From positions 1,935,001 to 1,999,000 of the forward strand of contig OZ025270.1 of the NCBI GenBank assembly GCA_964019165.1: DNA of 64,000 bases. Direction: 5' to 3'. Below are positions 23,001 to 63,753 of the stretch, piece by piece; the stretch's first letter is position 1; each line of letters starts with the position of its first letter. Under the pieces are notes generated by a model that was not told the origin of the DNA, did no database searches, and worked only from the letters and a program-made list of their open reading frames with translations. A program made the translations under genes and the position numbers. Origin of the DNA: Mastigias papua. Lineage: Eukaryota; Cnidaria; Scyphozoa; Rhizostomeae; Mastigiidae.

Positions 23001-26000
23001 TCATACTCTTCAGTGAGTTAGAGTTTCATAGAAATAATGACACATAACAGCCAATGTTTGCTAGAGAACACTGCTGAGTAACTCGGTTCATCACATCCCT
23101 GAACCCTGCACAATAATGGCACTACATGTCATCTATTCAGCTGCGTTTCAAACCGAATGAGGATTATGACTGACCTTTTCAGCTTGTTTATCTATAGCTC
23201 TCTCTTGCTGAGCACGTAGACGGGCTATTTCTTTCTCTTTTTCTATCCGTAACTTCTCCTTTTCCTTTTCATACGCCTCCTCGCGAGCCTATACGAGAAA
23301 ATTGTGTTGTATATTATATGAAGAGTAAGATATAACACATGTTCCCGTGTTTAAGAGAGGAATTGTATGACGCAGTCATGAAGTGAATTGTCTGACATTA
23401 TTGCTACATTGAACTATGATCTACTTACAGCCTTTTCTTTCAGGTACTCCATGACTTTAACTTCCTCCATCTTCTCTTGAGCTTTTCTTACTCCTTTGAT
23501 CTTTTTAATTTCCTATTAAGAATGACAAATTAAGGTGCTTGCTAAAAATAACTGATTTTACACATATAAAACTCCCTATTGCTACCTACATAACCCAAAT
23601 CACCTGAGTTAGAATGAATGAAAATGGAAAAGAATGGAATAATTAACATTTTTCAGGTAAAATCTAAGATTCATGAAGAATTCATAACTTGTCGTGCAAA
23701 AATTGACAGCCATAGCCTCACTTATTCACATTGATAAGTGAAATTGACAATTTATGGCATTGTGTAAATATCTTCCAATAAAGTCAATGAAGCTCATACC
23801 TCATTAGCAACTGCAACATCTTTCATGATATTACGCTGTGTTTCTCGCTTCTTAATAAGATTCTCTCTATCTTCCTCTTGCAGCTTTTCCAAGTATTCAA
23901 GCATTGCCTAGATATAATCCAAAGCTTTTTAGAACTGGTAGAAATAGTCAATGGCCACTTTGGATTCAACATTGAATGAACAGTGATAAACAGTGTAAAA
24001 AGTATTTTTCACTGTCTACTTCCTTCCGTATTTGTTTAATCGAATATGGATCATTTTGATCCATTTGCCTTTCTCCTTATTTAGGTACTTTTCGCTCCTG
24101 TTGAATTTATTTGATTACCTATCCTCCTCTCGCTTTATTTTATTAGCTGAAGATGGGACTGGTAGTCTCGAAACTTCCTGGGACTGGTCTTATGCGATTC
24201 GGATTCGTCTTAAACATGCCTGTTGGTTTGTCTATCTAGTATTAACTTGGTTTCATCTTAACATGCCTAATCAATCAACGAAGATCTAAATGATACACTG
24301 GACTGTTCATTGCTTTTGAGGCTAATGTGGTTCGTTGTGGTCCTTCTGGAATAGATAATATACTTTCTTGCATGTGCAAGGCTTGCTACATGTCTGATGT
24401 ATAATAAACGGTTGTAGAGCCAATGAAAAATAAAATTAAGGTGGATACAGCCACTAGACTGTAGAGTATATTTGTTTTCCAGGATGTGATTGCCAATTTG
24501 AATAATATTTTAGTTTCATTGCTCAAGTAAATATATGAAAATACAGGTCAATAAATAACCAGTTTCCTAAATCTCAAAACTTACAGCTGTCTCCAGGTCC
24601 TTTTTGTTCTGTTCTAGTAATTGAGACATCTGATTACCATCTATCTGATTCTTCAATATCTCAGCACCTTTTAGCCTCTCTTCTTTCTTCTTGTTCTCCC
24701 TTTCCTCATATTCCTGTATGGCCTTCAGTCTGTCATTCTCCATCATCTCATCAAGCCGCTTCTCTTCATCCAACTGCTCTTTCTTTATCTCAACTTTTTC
24801 AATCAATTGTGCATCCCTGATTGCATGGCATTTAGCATTCAATATTAGTTCATTCAACTTCTTTATCTCATCCTCTTGTTCTTCCATTTGCTCCTGTGCT
24901 TTTTCAAGTAAATATTGACTTCTCTCTTTGGCTTCCTGAATAAACATCAGAGAGAAAAATTATGATTTGCCAAGATAGTAAATGCCTAGTCCACCAGTTA
25001 GATACTAATTAGCTGTTCAGATCTAGATAGCCAGGGGAATCTGAAGAGTTTTCACCCACAATATTTTCTGTGCCATAAGCATGAATTGCACAGTTTTCTC
25101 TGTCCCAAAAACACATGAGTAGGACATCAAGGGTTTGAATAATAAGTAGACAGAGTGATAAGTTAATGATTACATTTGCAAACTGCCACATGGTCATGAT
25201 GACTTCAACGATTGGTGAGCTACAGAGTTGGGCAAAACTAGCTTCAGCACTGTTCTGAGCCAAAATATCTCTGACTTGATATTCTGCACTGAAGATCTTC
25301 TGGAAGTGTGCCCTCAGATTTACTCAGGTTAACTAGTTAGTTACTCACTAGATATGTGCAGGCAGTTATGTGACCCTTACCTGCTCAATATCAGACAATT
25401 TCTCATTTTTTCTTCTCTGTCTCTCCATTTGTTGCATAAAATTCTTTCTTTCTTCTGTTGCATCTAACAACTTCTGCTTCTCTTCTTTGGATCTACGATG
25501 TTGCTCTTCCCTTTCAGCAATTGTCAGCACTCGGGATGCATTCTAAAATAGATCACACCAAGTAAAAAATGTCATATAGAATAGAACAGTAGGGAGGAGA
25601 AGTTCCCACTACCTGACCTTCAGCAATAGCTTTGCAGGAAAGCTAAAGGCTTTTGATATTAAGTGTTGCATTTTTGAAGAGAAACTGTGAACTAGACATG
25701 ACTCTTATCATTGCCATTTATAAGCAAAAAGTTACATAAAAGACAAAAATGTTACAAAAGCAATCACAAGTGCTTTACAGGTAACTAATAGCTAAAGCTT
25801 GTTCAGATGGCATGTTTTAAATTCATTTTCAAAGCTACAGTTTTCCTATTTTGACACCTGATACAGTTTATGAATATCATGCCCAGTATAAGAGCTATTA
25901 TTTACAAGGCATTTCTGATGTTATCAACAATATCCATAGATAAATCAGGAGAGTGAAATTGCAAAAGTTAACTTATTACTTATTTAGCTTTAGACTTACA

Positions 26001-28687
26001 ATTATTCTTGTAAGCTCTGACTGTGGAAGAATAATTGATCGTCCAGATGGGTCTTCACTTGGAACCCTATAATAGACATGAATATAGAATGGTGAGGTGT
26101 AAGCATTTCTTCTTTTCTAGAATATTCATAGTAAAATACACAGACATATGTGCATCTGGAGATGTTGCTATCATTCTGTCATATTTTTTCAAATAACATG
26201 TAGTTAGAGCATTATTTATCACTCTCCACATTTTAACACTAAGATATTCCATAGAATATTCACTTTTTTATCACTCATGATATAGTATTTTACCTGTTTT
26301 AGTAAAACAAAACCTACTTGAGTTTTCTTATCATATCTTTGGTGATAACTTCAATTACTTCCTTGCGTCCATTTTTAGGCCTATTGGTTATAGGACCAGA
26401 GGCACTGTTTGATCTTCCAGTCAAGATATCAGTTTGAAGGCCCTTCTCTTCTGGGGCAGATCGCACCCTCCTGTTGTTGCCAAACAATGTCTCATCCTAC
26501 AAGAGATGCAACAGCTTTCAAATACCAATACACCTAGATAGCACCACATTGAAAATTTCCATACATGGTATAGGAAGTGATGAAAACCAGTAATGGTTCA
26601 CATTTCTGTCAACTTAAATGGTTAAAATTGTACTTGATAGTCACAGGAGAGACTGACTGCTTCAAAAGTAGTGTATATATTAAAAGCAGTCAGTGCCACA
26701 TTGTAACAGATTGTAGTTTCTTTTATTGAATGTTTATACATATATGTGTTCTAATGATTTTATTTATATTAACTTAGTTGTGTAAAAATTGCCCTGTAAA
26801 AGGACAATTAGACTTGAACAAATTTACAATGTTAGGGAAAAGATAAAAAGAAAAATCATGCATGATTATTTAATCATAAAATAAGGAATTGTAAGACAGT
26901 GCTGAAGGTCTATCATTTTGTGGAGATGACTTGAAGTGGGTGAATGATTTGGCTACTTTTCTTTCTATATTTAACTTGTTCCACAGTTTAGCCCCTATGT
27001 ACCACATAAGGTGCTCAGAAATGGTTTATAAAGATTTTAGTGACATGAAGATGCTGTAGTTGGTGATGAGCATTTTTTCATTATTGGTTGAGTTGAAAGT
27101 CTTATTTAACATGTAGAGAACATGGAGCCAGAGATAGAGGATGTTGAGTTAACGAACTGATCTACTGACTAACTATACAACATAAATTACATTCTTATAT
27201 ACGTAAATATTGCAGACAAAACATTACACATGAATTACCAAATGGATATAATAAGAAGGTAATAGACTGAGTAGGTGGAATGGACATGTGAGATAAACAA
27301 AAGCAAAGGAATCACCTGTAAGATGTAATGACAGGGATGACATAAGGTGCTGTCCAGATGTGGGATGACTTGGCAAAAATGGAAAAGGCCGGTTATGAAT
27401 GAATGATGGTGGAAGGCCTAATTTGAAGGTTTGGTTCCCGGTGTTTAGGACCACTACAAGATTAGTGCTACTATTATAAGCTGTCTAGCACTGATTTCAG
27501 ATTACCTTTGAAAGAGCCCTGCAAGATATCCAGGAACTTCATGGTGTATGGGCCTATAGATCATTTTTAATGTTACACCAATGAGTTATCTTTGCAAATA
27601 TATGGTTGCCTCAAGTACAGAACTCAAATACACATACCACAGATGATGTTCTACTAATTACATTGTACTTTGGATTATAACGCTTTCTCGATCCACTGGA
27701 GGAACCAGAATCCACTGAACCAATGGAGCTTCCAGATGGCTAAAATGCAATGGAATGAAAGTCTTGAGAACTACTCTGAAATCTTTGATAAATTGTAGAG
27801 TGCCATACAGGGACAAACTACTACATACTTTTTTAAGAGTCCCTAACTTTTCATTGAGCCTTAAAATTCTCACATTTTATGATTTGGAACCTAAGACTAT
27901 TCGTCACTTAGTCTTAAATTTTAGCAACTTTGAGCGTTACTTCTCAAAAAGACTATATTCCTATAATAAAAAGTGTGTAACTGACACTCCCTGAAGAGTT
28001 GCTGAGCTGCATCATAGTGTAATGAGTTCCAGACAGGATAAATGAAGCTCAATTTGTTCTGTTTTCTAAAAAATCTCAAACCAGCAAAAAATCTTATTTT
28101 TGACAAAACTTGAGCCTCGTGTTATTCTTACATTATTCTTACATGTCAGAGAGCTTGACCCTTGATATTCCTATAGATTATATTCTTATAAAAATGTGTG
28201 CAGAATATGCTTCTACTTCGCACGCAGAAATGTAGAACTGAATTATGTTGACTCCCAATCTAAATTGGTAGATTTTAAGGCAAGGTGAACAATATAAAAT
28301 GATCATGGCGTATATTTTCTCTCCATACAGCAAAACCTACACAGCTTAACTGCTTCTTGCCATGTCGACAATTCACTACCAAATAATTGGGCGGTAAGGA
28401 TAAGTGCTTTAGGGCAACTAACTATGATTCAAGTTTTCATGAATGCAAGACAGCTGCGCATCTATCTTATTTCAAAAGATAGGTCTCTTTATATCAAATG
28501 TCCAGTTGCGATTACCTTACCGTGGTTGATAAAGCACCAACGGTAGTTTTTAGGTCATGACAAAGCGCCCTCTGGTTGCACATGCAAACTCCCGAAATCT
28601 CTCTCTTCGTTTCTGTCAGACATTACCATAAACCAATAACAACAAAAACCAACATGAGAAATGACTGTTAAATAAATATATTACCAT
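20008..28687 (-). CDS. CFAP45: Cilia- and flagella-associated protein 45 (CFAP45/CCDC19), 12 exons
   Basis: Exons (minus): 28687-28685, 27739-27638, 26496-26318, 26066-26000, 25542-25381, 24935-24585, 23907-23800, 23512-23429, 23288-23175, 22283-22204, 21219-21106, 20317-20008. All junctions are GT-AG and phases join without a break to 557 codons, close to the roughly 550-residue family. The product is almost entirely charged coiled coil. Family-specific stretches include DETLFG, VPSEDPSG, LILNAKCHAIRDAQ, EKRLDEMME, MLEYLEKLQEED, KEKEIARLRA, AEFERVL and the tail RRQKLDEIKQRKLRELKDAG. CFAP45 is a protein inside the lumen of axonemal doublet microtubules, needed for normal beating, so the host has motile cilia or flagella. 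Only the start ATG is in exon 1, and intron 1 begins directly after it. Last intron (20318-21105) holds a MITE and a LINE scrap. Divergent from the PP2A scaffold gene. Confidence 0.95.
20366..20656. mobile_element. Inverted-repeat MITE with an internal minisatellite, in the last CFAP45 intron
   Basis: Perfect 29-bp terminal inverted repeats (20366-20394 and 20628-20656, starting TACGGTGGCCCACAAGTATC). Inside are about eight tandem units of roughly 20 bp carrying CACGGCAAAAC, and the unit core is also part of the terminal repeat. The outermost TA on each side may be the target duplication, as in Tc1/mariner-like elements. No transposase is present. The open frames across it come from the repeat. 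Confidence 0.8.
20690..21065 (+). pseudogene. Decayed LINE C-terminal fragment
   Basis: Reads LADLHWLPV, the common block after the LINE reverse transcriptase, then weak matches (VPHFKNKIFGTRTL and FKSSLKIYLF) separated by stops and shifts. It lies in the last CFAP45 intron on the opposite strand. Confidence 0.65.
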
Positions 28688-28699
28688 TTCAACTCCTTT

Positions 28700-29982
28700 C
28701 CAGGTTATTCACCGATCCACTATTTCTCTACTATAACGCTGATGGTGTCAACAATCTGTAGGTCGTACTGTATGGTTGGTGTTATGGCTGATATTTCTCT
28801 CACAGTTGCCATGACGCCTCTGTTAGTTACCATTCTCCTTATCAATGCCAATCACTGCTATCTCAGTTCAGAAATAGACATCTCTATGGCGGCGCTCTGT
28901 CAACCACCATAAATGTTCCCTTGCTATCGATTTGGATTAGTTTAATAACTATGTATGTACTTATATACAGTAAGCTAAATCAAATTAGCTGATCAAATCA
29001 AAGGCATATGATGTCGACAATGGTCAACCCAAGCATGGGTCAGCCCGGGGTTTCTGCAAAGAATATGCAAATTTGTTTACCCTAGTAAACAAAACTTATT
29101 TAGACTCAGATGATCCATGAACTTTAGATCAAATTACCAAAGTTCAAAGGCATAAGTATCTAATAGGGGTACTGGGGGCATCGGTGGCTGCCACTCATGC
29201 CCATCCAACCAGTGTACACTTTGGGGAGCATTGGATCTAGCAAGATGTATTTGGGGGGGGGGGGTTTGAAAGAAATTTGTGCACAACCTGTCGATTTGAG
29301 GAAAATGCCTCTTCTGAATATACAGATATATTCATCTTGAAAAGAACCGTCAGATGAAACTATGGATGAATTATTGATATTTGTGCGAGAAACTGTGGAA
29401 CCATTCCAAAACAAATTGCACAAATTGTGAAAGATTTCAACTGACTCCCCCGTCTCCATTGTCATGCACTGACACAAATTGACCCCACCCCAGTGTGATG
29501 TCACAAACATATTATTACCAGAGCACTTTGGCACCCATACTTGGGCCAAATTAGAGATTAAGCTGGACTGACCAAAACCTATGCAGAAATTCTGGAAATT
29601 TATATTTTCCCATTCGCCTAAAGCAAATTAGGGATGAATAGAGACGACTGATAAAATGACGAATAATAACAGGGCTTTGGGATGTGTTTTCTGCAACAGT
29701 TCACAATTTCAGCTTAGTGTTTTAAAGGAGACTTACATGATTTTTCTAGCCTTTGTCAATCAATTTTATCGTTTATATCCACCATATTTCATATGCCCGG
29801 CCCCCGAATAAGTAATCACCAGTGGTAAGCACTGCTAAATGCCGAAAGGATAAGACCATTGCCGAAATGCATCATGGGTCATTTCCAACCCCCTTGATAT
29901 TTGAGCAAGCCGTCAGGTGAAAGTTTAAAATTGCAGACGCTGACTCGGAAGGGGTAAACCATTATATAGTAGCCTTTCAAGA
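28700..29982. other. Divergent intergenic region between CFAP45 and the PP2A scaffold gene
   Basis: About 1.3 kb separates the two start codons, which point away from each other, so both promoters must lie here. It contains a G13 run at about 29251-29266. A 129-codon minus frame (29160-29549) crosses that run and has no recognisable domain. No TATA box or initiator is clear enough to mark. Confidence 0.5.
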
Positions 29983-57094
<27,112 letters not shown>

Positions 57095-57112
57095 CCTTCA
57101 TAATATACAATG

Positions 57113-57118
57113 AATAAA
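57113..57118 (+). promoter_or_regulatory. AATAAA polyadenylation signal
   Basis: 18 bases past the proposed PP2A stop codon. A short 3' UTR would be implied. Confidence 0.5.
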
Positions 57119-59017
57119 TTTATTTTGGCTCATTTGCCATATTTAGTTTTGTTGTTTTAATTCATTATTATTTTTCATTGCCAGCAAGTTGAATGAAAAT
57201 TGAATCAAGCTTTTAAGCATTTGTGCATGACAGTCATCAAGTGTCATGCTTCCTCTCTCATTTAATGTCTGAACAGATGTTCAATTATTCCAGGCTATGC
57301 GGAATTGTAATTTCTCATTTGTTGTAAGCCCCTGACATAGGATATTATAGTTTCAAGATTATGGAAGGCCTTTATCATTTGTCTGAAATACATGGTTTTA
57401 GTTTGAGAGTAGAAGTATTAAACTATATTAGATGATTAATGTAAAATTGCCATCATCATATCGTAAGGGGTATGTATCGATTGCACTGTTTAATGTGCAA
57501 GTTTCTGCGCCTTTATGGGTTTTATTTCGACATTATATTATTGGAAAATAGCTAAGGCCTCTGATTTGTCTATTGCAAATGGCATATTTAGGACTTCACC
57601 ATGCCCTTGGAAGTTTACCAGAAAGCTATGATTAAAAATTTATGTAGCTCACGACGCCTGCAGACAATTCACGATAAAATTGTTCGAACTTAGACCCGCG
57701 ATACATGAATATTCTCCAATTACTGGAACCGCTTGGTTCCCACCTTTTGAATATTTTATGTTTGTTTCCAGCGTTGTATTTATAATTGCTGTTAGTTAGT
57801 TACTTTTTAACTCGTAATAGCATATTCGGTTGGATTTCTTGTGACAAGAAACTTAGATTTATCAAACTAGTGCCCGAAGTGGTTTGCATATACATAGTAC
57901 AGCTGTACGAACACTCTTTCGGCCTAAAATCTGGAAATAGATATTTTGCTATTGTGTTTGTGCGATTAGAGGACTTTGGGTTGTCGCTAATGTTGGAATG
58001 AAAATCACGATGTCTCACAGAGACTTTATTACTTGTTTGCGCAAAGATCACTCGATTTTTGGTGTGAGGATTTGTTAATCTGATGAGGGGTCACCTTGGG
58101 AAACTACGTAAGTCCAAAGTCGGCACATTTTCACATCCTATACTCCCTGTACGCGCGAGTAGGCTTGTGACTTAACTCATCTACCCACCCACCCTTGTAT
58201 GAGTATAAGAGGTTTTATTTGATGCTTGAAAAATGTAACCCATTTTTAGCAACAGTTTTTCACAAATTAAGCAAAATATGCTCCAAGCTCGCACTTTTTC
58301 TGATGCAATTGCTGCAATGCTTTCATTTTGTGTCATTTTGCCGGCATTTTCCTTGAGCTTGCACGATGGGTAGGCCTATTAGTAGAGCACACCATCGTGC
58401 GTACGATTCGACCTTTACCAGGCCACCTTCCCGCCGGTCCTTACAGCATACGTGGTCATTACTTTATATAAGTTTAATGTAAAATTTTACTTGTTGTGGG
58501 CAGATCGTCTACATTCTCCGAGCCTGGTAGGGGCCCCCGAAAGGTATGAAGTAATCTATGTTTACTTCTAATTCAGGTACTGATGCCATCAGGGCCTCAG
58601 TTTTTCCATTTGTCCTGGGCCCGATGCAAGCTTGACTGTGCGTCAAAACCTCGAAAATTCTCAAAACTTAAGATGAAATAATGATCAACAGACCGTTTTC
58701 CTGTAATTTTTTCATGAGCGGCACACATAATTTCGAAGGGTATGACCATAGGTTCATTGTTACTCGTCGAAAAATTATCTCTATTTTTCCCAAACTCAAT
58801 TAATGTTACATTGTTATATAACGCCGTATGGTAAATTGTTGCCACGCTTGAAGTGAGTGCTTAATTACTTAACAATGAAAATGTTTGTTTATAAAGAAAC
58901 TGTCAAGCTTCTGAGTTGACTGCCACAATAATGCAAGATTGAAATGCTTTGTAGCATATCTTACTCAATCCGTTTATATCTGTGAATAACTCTATTTTGT
59001 TCTTTTGTTTTCAAGAA
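57119..59017. other. Non-coding spacer
   Basis: I see no gene, RNA or clear repeat. Short frames on both strands lack domain-like content. Confidence 0.45.
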
Positions 59018-59096
59018 TTATTGAGACAACCGGAGTGAGGAGTGTTTCCAGCGTCATGGCGTCTATACGAAGACAAGGAAATACAAGCCAAGAAGG
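59018..59096 (+). CDS. Candidate exon of an unrecognised gene
   Basis: Bounded by TTTTCAAG on the left and a good GAAG/GTAAGT donor on the right. An ATG at 59056 in a favourable context (GTCATGG) would give MASIRRQGNTSQEG and continue in phase 1. Spliced to PP2A exon 22 it would instead give ELLRQPE and a stop. No continuing exon was found to the right edge, so this is a weak call. Confidence 0.25.
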
Positions 59097-60013
59097 TAAG
59101 TCCATTCAGATGTTAATCGTCGCACTGGTTTTAGACAAAATCTCCATCTGTCGCTTACAAACCAAGTCCTATGATGCTTGGAAGCGCACAGTTTGTTGGA
59201 TCTTTATAGAGTAGTATTTTTACAAACTGTCATCCAAAGAATTCTTAAGTTATTTTTCGTGTGCCTTTAAATCCTACGATTGTTTTCTGCAGAGCTTTTG
59301 CCTTCACCCAACTTATTATAGATTTGAGAAATCATAGATATTTTGATTTTTTGAGCCACTTAGGAATGAGTTTACTTTCGGGATTTGGGAAAGTTTTATC
59401 TCGATACCAAATTTCTTTTGCCAGATAATGAGTTATTGTTAGCAAAATTTCACAAATTTGAAAGTTAGAAGCATTACATTGGACGGTTTGTTTGGTCCAC
59501 AGTCATTTGGAGCTACGATTTTTTGCCCAAATATTATACAGACCTAAAATCTTCTGTATCTTGGTGTAGAGAATTTACCAATTTAGGACGATTTCCAACT
59601 ATTAAAAGCGAAAAAAGAAAGTTAAGGTGACTTTTGTTTGTGTCTTACTTTTTCTTATTTCTCGTTTTCATTACGAGGTTCGGGTCCAGGTTACCGAGGT
59701 ACTTCACATGTATGCACAGTAGATCAAACACAGAAGATCAAACACAGTAGGAAATTCTGGAAGTAGTAAGGAATGTCTTAGGAAGTTTCCACATGGATGC
59801 CACTCATTCTGATTACTGTCCCTCTACTGCCGAAAATTCAAAGTTGGAGCTGTTTGCTTAGCTGAATAATCACTTTATTTCATTTTGAAGTCTTTATTCG
59901 CGGTGGTCCCATATGGCGAAAACTGCTGCCTTCCAGGGGGCTATTGCTAGACCTACTCAATGTAGGAAGTAGAGGCTACTTTGGACGTATGTGTACCTAG
60001 CATATATATATAT
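59097..60013. other. Non-coding spacer
   Basis: Nothing recognised apart from a short TA run at its end. Confidence 0.4.
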
Positions 60014-60500
<487 letters not shown>

Positions 60501-60602
60501 GCATCATTGCAGATTCACATTCTTTGGTATCTGACAACGGCATCGATTCTGTTCTTGGAAATCGCATCTTTGTTATAAAATTTATGATTAAGATGACGAC
60601 TA

Positions 60603-61128
60603 CTCTCCAGTCCGGAATAGACGTCCCCCCCGACTATTTATTTTTTCAAAAAATGCACACCAGGACATTCTTATTACAACCCCCCCGCTTTTTAATTTTG
60701 AGCCAAGAGGAAATTTTCCCAACCAGACCCAGAATTGTCCGGCGAAAGTAACTCGTTGTAAATGTTTGCTGGGCTGAAAAAATACCAGCGTAAAATGCGT
60801 AATTGCTTCAAGAAGCACTGAAAACGCAGCCGACAGTTGTGCCAATGATGATGACATTATGAACGACGATGATAGAAACATTTTTAACATGCTAGAAATA
60901 TGTAATAAACGTAATAATTGTTTTTCAAAAAGTTAAAGTTTTTTATCCAATGCATATGTTGGTCTTCTCTCCACATCCATTTAGTTATAACAGCCCACCC
61001 CATAGACATTCACCTTAAAGCTTTTTCCACCCCCCCCCGCTTATTGCAACCCCCCCGCTTATTTACTTTGAGGCTTTTTTCCAACCCCCCGCTTATTGCC
61101 ACCCCCCCTTCTATTCCGGACCGGAGAG
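60603..61128. mobile_element. Complete inverted-repeat DNA element, 526 bp, flanked by TA
   Basis: Ends CTCTCCAGTCCGGAATAGA and, inverted, CTCTCCGGTCCGGAATAGA, with TA at 60601-60602 and 61129-61130. A TA duplication is what Tc1/mariner-like elements make. The right side repeats GCTTATTG with C runs three times. A 96-codon minus frame inside (60600-60890) has no recognised transposase motif. A truncated relative lies at 9149-9515. Confidence 0.75.
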
Positions 61129-61130
61129 TA

Positions 61131-62558
61131 ATAGAGACATCCTGATTTGAAGTATTTCATGGCAATAGACGCCACAGTGTAGTTAAGACTTAAACAGGGA
61201 CATGACGGTGATGATGAACGGTGAAAAAGCAGACTCTGAACGGTGTCTTCAACTTCAACTTCAACTTCAACTTCAACGACGTTATGATTTGATGGTTTAA
61301 ACGTTTCGACTCGGCCTAGAGTTGTTATCAAAACGGCGATATTGTTAGTGGGGGTTGTTTGTTCTGTTTAGCCTGGTTCCACTTACACGTTTTTGTGCAA
61401 GAAAGTATGTTCGCCCGGTACTGGAACTCTCTTCACGTTTTCATGATTTCTGTACTAGAGCTCTCTTATGACTTTCTTAGTAAGAATATTTTAGTTTGTG
61501 TAATACTGCAGTGCTAAACAGGCAGACAGGCACTACAGAAACATAACACTGCAGCATATAGATTATCGTAAAAATCCATGCAAATGAAAGAAAAATGATA
61601 ATGGTAATGATAATGATAATGAATAATGAATGAATAAAAAAATGATAATGAAAAGTAGAATTTCAAATGTGCATCAACTTAGCAATGTTCCGTAGTCCTC
61701 AAAAATTCGGTGCTAAACATTCTTAGATTTTCGAGAAGCTGATACTTGTGAACCACTTTCTTATAAAAATGTGTGTAATTATTTGGATCATTCGTGCGTG
61801 TTTCCACAAGATTGCTGGGATAGCTGAAGTTGGCCACAGCGATCCAAACGATCATGGCGATTATAAGGAAAACCAGGCTTTTGTTAGGGGGTGAATGCAC
61901 TTAAGTTTTTTGTTGTTGTATTATTTCTTAGTAGATTTAGAAGTGATCTTTTGTGCTTTATTGCTTGTGACTTAAGCAAGGATGAGGAGCTTTATCTGCA
62001 CCTCAAGATGTAGCATGTTGATATTTAAATCAGTCAACGAAATAAAATCGAATTGAACACTGACACGACAGAACACGTAATATCTGTGGCTAACAAAATC
62101 ATGCACTGTGCTGACGTCGCAGGAGAATATGCTAACTGGATGGAATCTGCCTCACTTCTACTTTCGGTTTGCAATGGCAGCCAATATGAGACAAGTCGGT
62201 TTTTGTTTCTTAGGCCGTGCTCTTATGGCATCTGAACACAGGGGTGGAACAGGGTCCTAATTCTCCCATTCTCTTAAAAATTAAACGATTTCTCCCTTCT
62301 CCCTCCCCCCTTTTCCCTTCTTTTGTTGAATTTGAGTCATTTTCCCATCCCCCTTCCCATTACCACCACCTTGGGAAATTGAGTGGACTATGATTTTGGG
62401 AGGTGGGTTAGTTATGGGTAGGATTTTGGGGTCATTTTTAAGTAACGAGAGATAATCACCTGAATGCTGCTGCGGGGCAGTTTGCTTAATTACTCGTTAT
62501 ACATAAACCCTTTTTGTATTCCACGTGCGTTTTTGTTTGTCATGTGTATGGATTATGG
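61131..62558. other. Non-coding stretch with small repeats
   Basis: Holds a (CTTCAA)n hexamer run at about 61247-61276, an ATGATA-rich run at 61590-61650 and a pyrimidine-rich tract at about 62270-62365. A frame at 62053-62200 reads somewhat protein-like but has no convincing donor. Confidence 0.4.

Positions 62559-62597
<39 letters not shown>
62558..62597. repeat. (GT)n microsatellite followed by a G run
   Basis: About 19 GT units, then GGGGGGGGG at about 62599-62608. Confidence 0.9.
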
Positions 62598-62599
<2 letters not shown>

Positions 62600-62609
62600 G
62601 GGGGGGGGT

Positions 62610-63617
62610 TTCTTAGGGTATTAGTTAAAAGGAATTTGTGATGGCTTGCTTTACCCTCCAGGGTATTGGCTTAACAGTTACAAATATCAGTATTAGCTTT
62701 GAGTATGAATTAAAAATCTCATATAGACGCAGGACAAAGGTTATATACTATCAATCCCATTACAACCTAATTTATATCACTGACGAGTCGCAATTAATAA
62801 TTCAATGAGTGTGTTTTTGAACAACACCCATGAAAAGTAGATAATGTTGAACGTTTCTCTTTGTTATTTATTGAACACTGCTAGAAAACAGCCACCTTTC
62901 TGCCATTGCTATAAACGGTATGTTACAGACAAACACGCAGAACTTGCCTCTTTATTATTTGCTCTTTGATTTTCTCTGCATTTGATCCGTGCCATTTTCA
63001 ATGCCGATCCTTGTTTGGGGGATGATTTTCTGTGGCCCAATAAAATTTGATGCTTCCTTTGTGTGACAGAAGTCTTTTCAGATTTGGGAGTTGTCATGTT
63101 TATTGCTGGGTACAGGTGTGGAAAACTTGTGAAGGGGTTACTAAATATTTGGCCTTGGTTTATTGGGCTGTCGAGTGCTTTTGCTAAGTTATGATGGGGG
63201 ATCCAATTTTTTGAACAAATTCCCTACATAAATATGATTTCTATGTTAGTTGCAAAATGTCAACTTTCTCTTTTGTGTGTATGCAACATTTTATTTGAAA
63301 TAGTTAGTAAATGCTTTCTTTATTTCTATTCCTTCACCGTTTTCACATCTAGGTTACGTTTTTGGTAGTCTCAAGCTCTTGATTCAAATCAGGATCAATG
63401 ATTCAATTTTGCTCAAAGCTTCAATAACAAGAAGACCCTTCAAATATCTCAGTCTTCTGACATAGAGCTTTGGAACAATTTGTGCAAAGTTTTCCTCAAT
63501 TTGATTTTTCTTTCATCACCACAATACCAAAAGCTCCTTTTCCCATCTATTACGGCAACCCCTTAGTAGGCCTGGTATCTTGCTAATTGTATCTTAGTCC
63601 CCTATCGTAAGAGTCAG
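62610..63617. other. Non-coding spacer near the right edge
   Basis: No gene, RNA or repeat recognised. Confidence 0.4.
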
Positions 63618-63753
63618 CCCCTCGTTGGAAAACTCCAGGCACCACCTGTTGTATATAGCATTATTATGCAACAGCTAGACCCAATCCTTAGAAGTTCGTT
63701 ATTGGGCTTGGAATGCTTGAGAGTAGATGGAAGATTACACGCTCTAACTTGTG
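63618..63753 (+). CDS. Candidate exon of an unrecognised gene
   Basis: Open segment after GAGTCAG, ending at a TGTG/GTATGT donor. It reads QLDPILRSSLLGLECLRVDG near its end, a plausible helical segment. The left junction has a poor pyrimidine tract, and the segment's phase does not join the candidate at 59018. The family is not recognised. Could be chance. Confidence 0.2.

Noticed and set aside
24150..24185. CTGAAGATGGGACT, AGTCTC, GAAAC in a CFAP45 intron as a second hammerhead
   Set aside because: The hairpin forms, but the core reads CTGAAGA instead of CTGATGA, and stems I and III are not evident.
29160..29549. 129-codon minus-strand frame between CFAP45 and PP2A
   Set aside because: It crosses a 13-base G run, has no recognised domain and no splice or start support.
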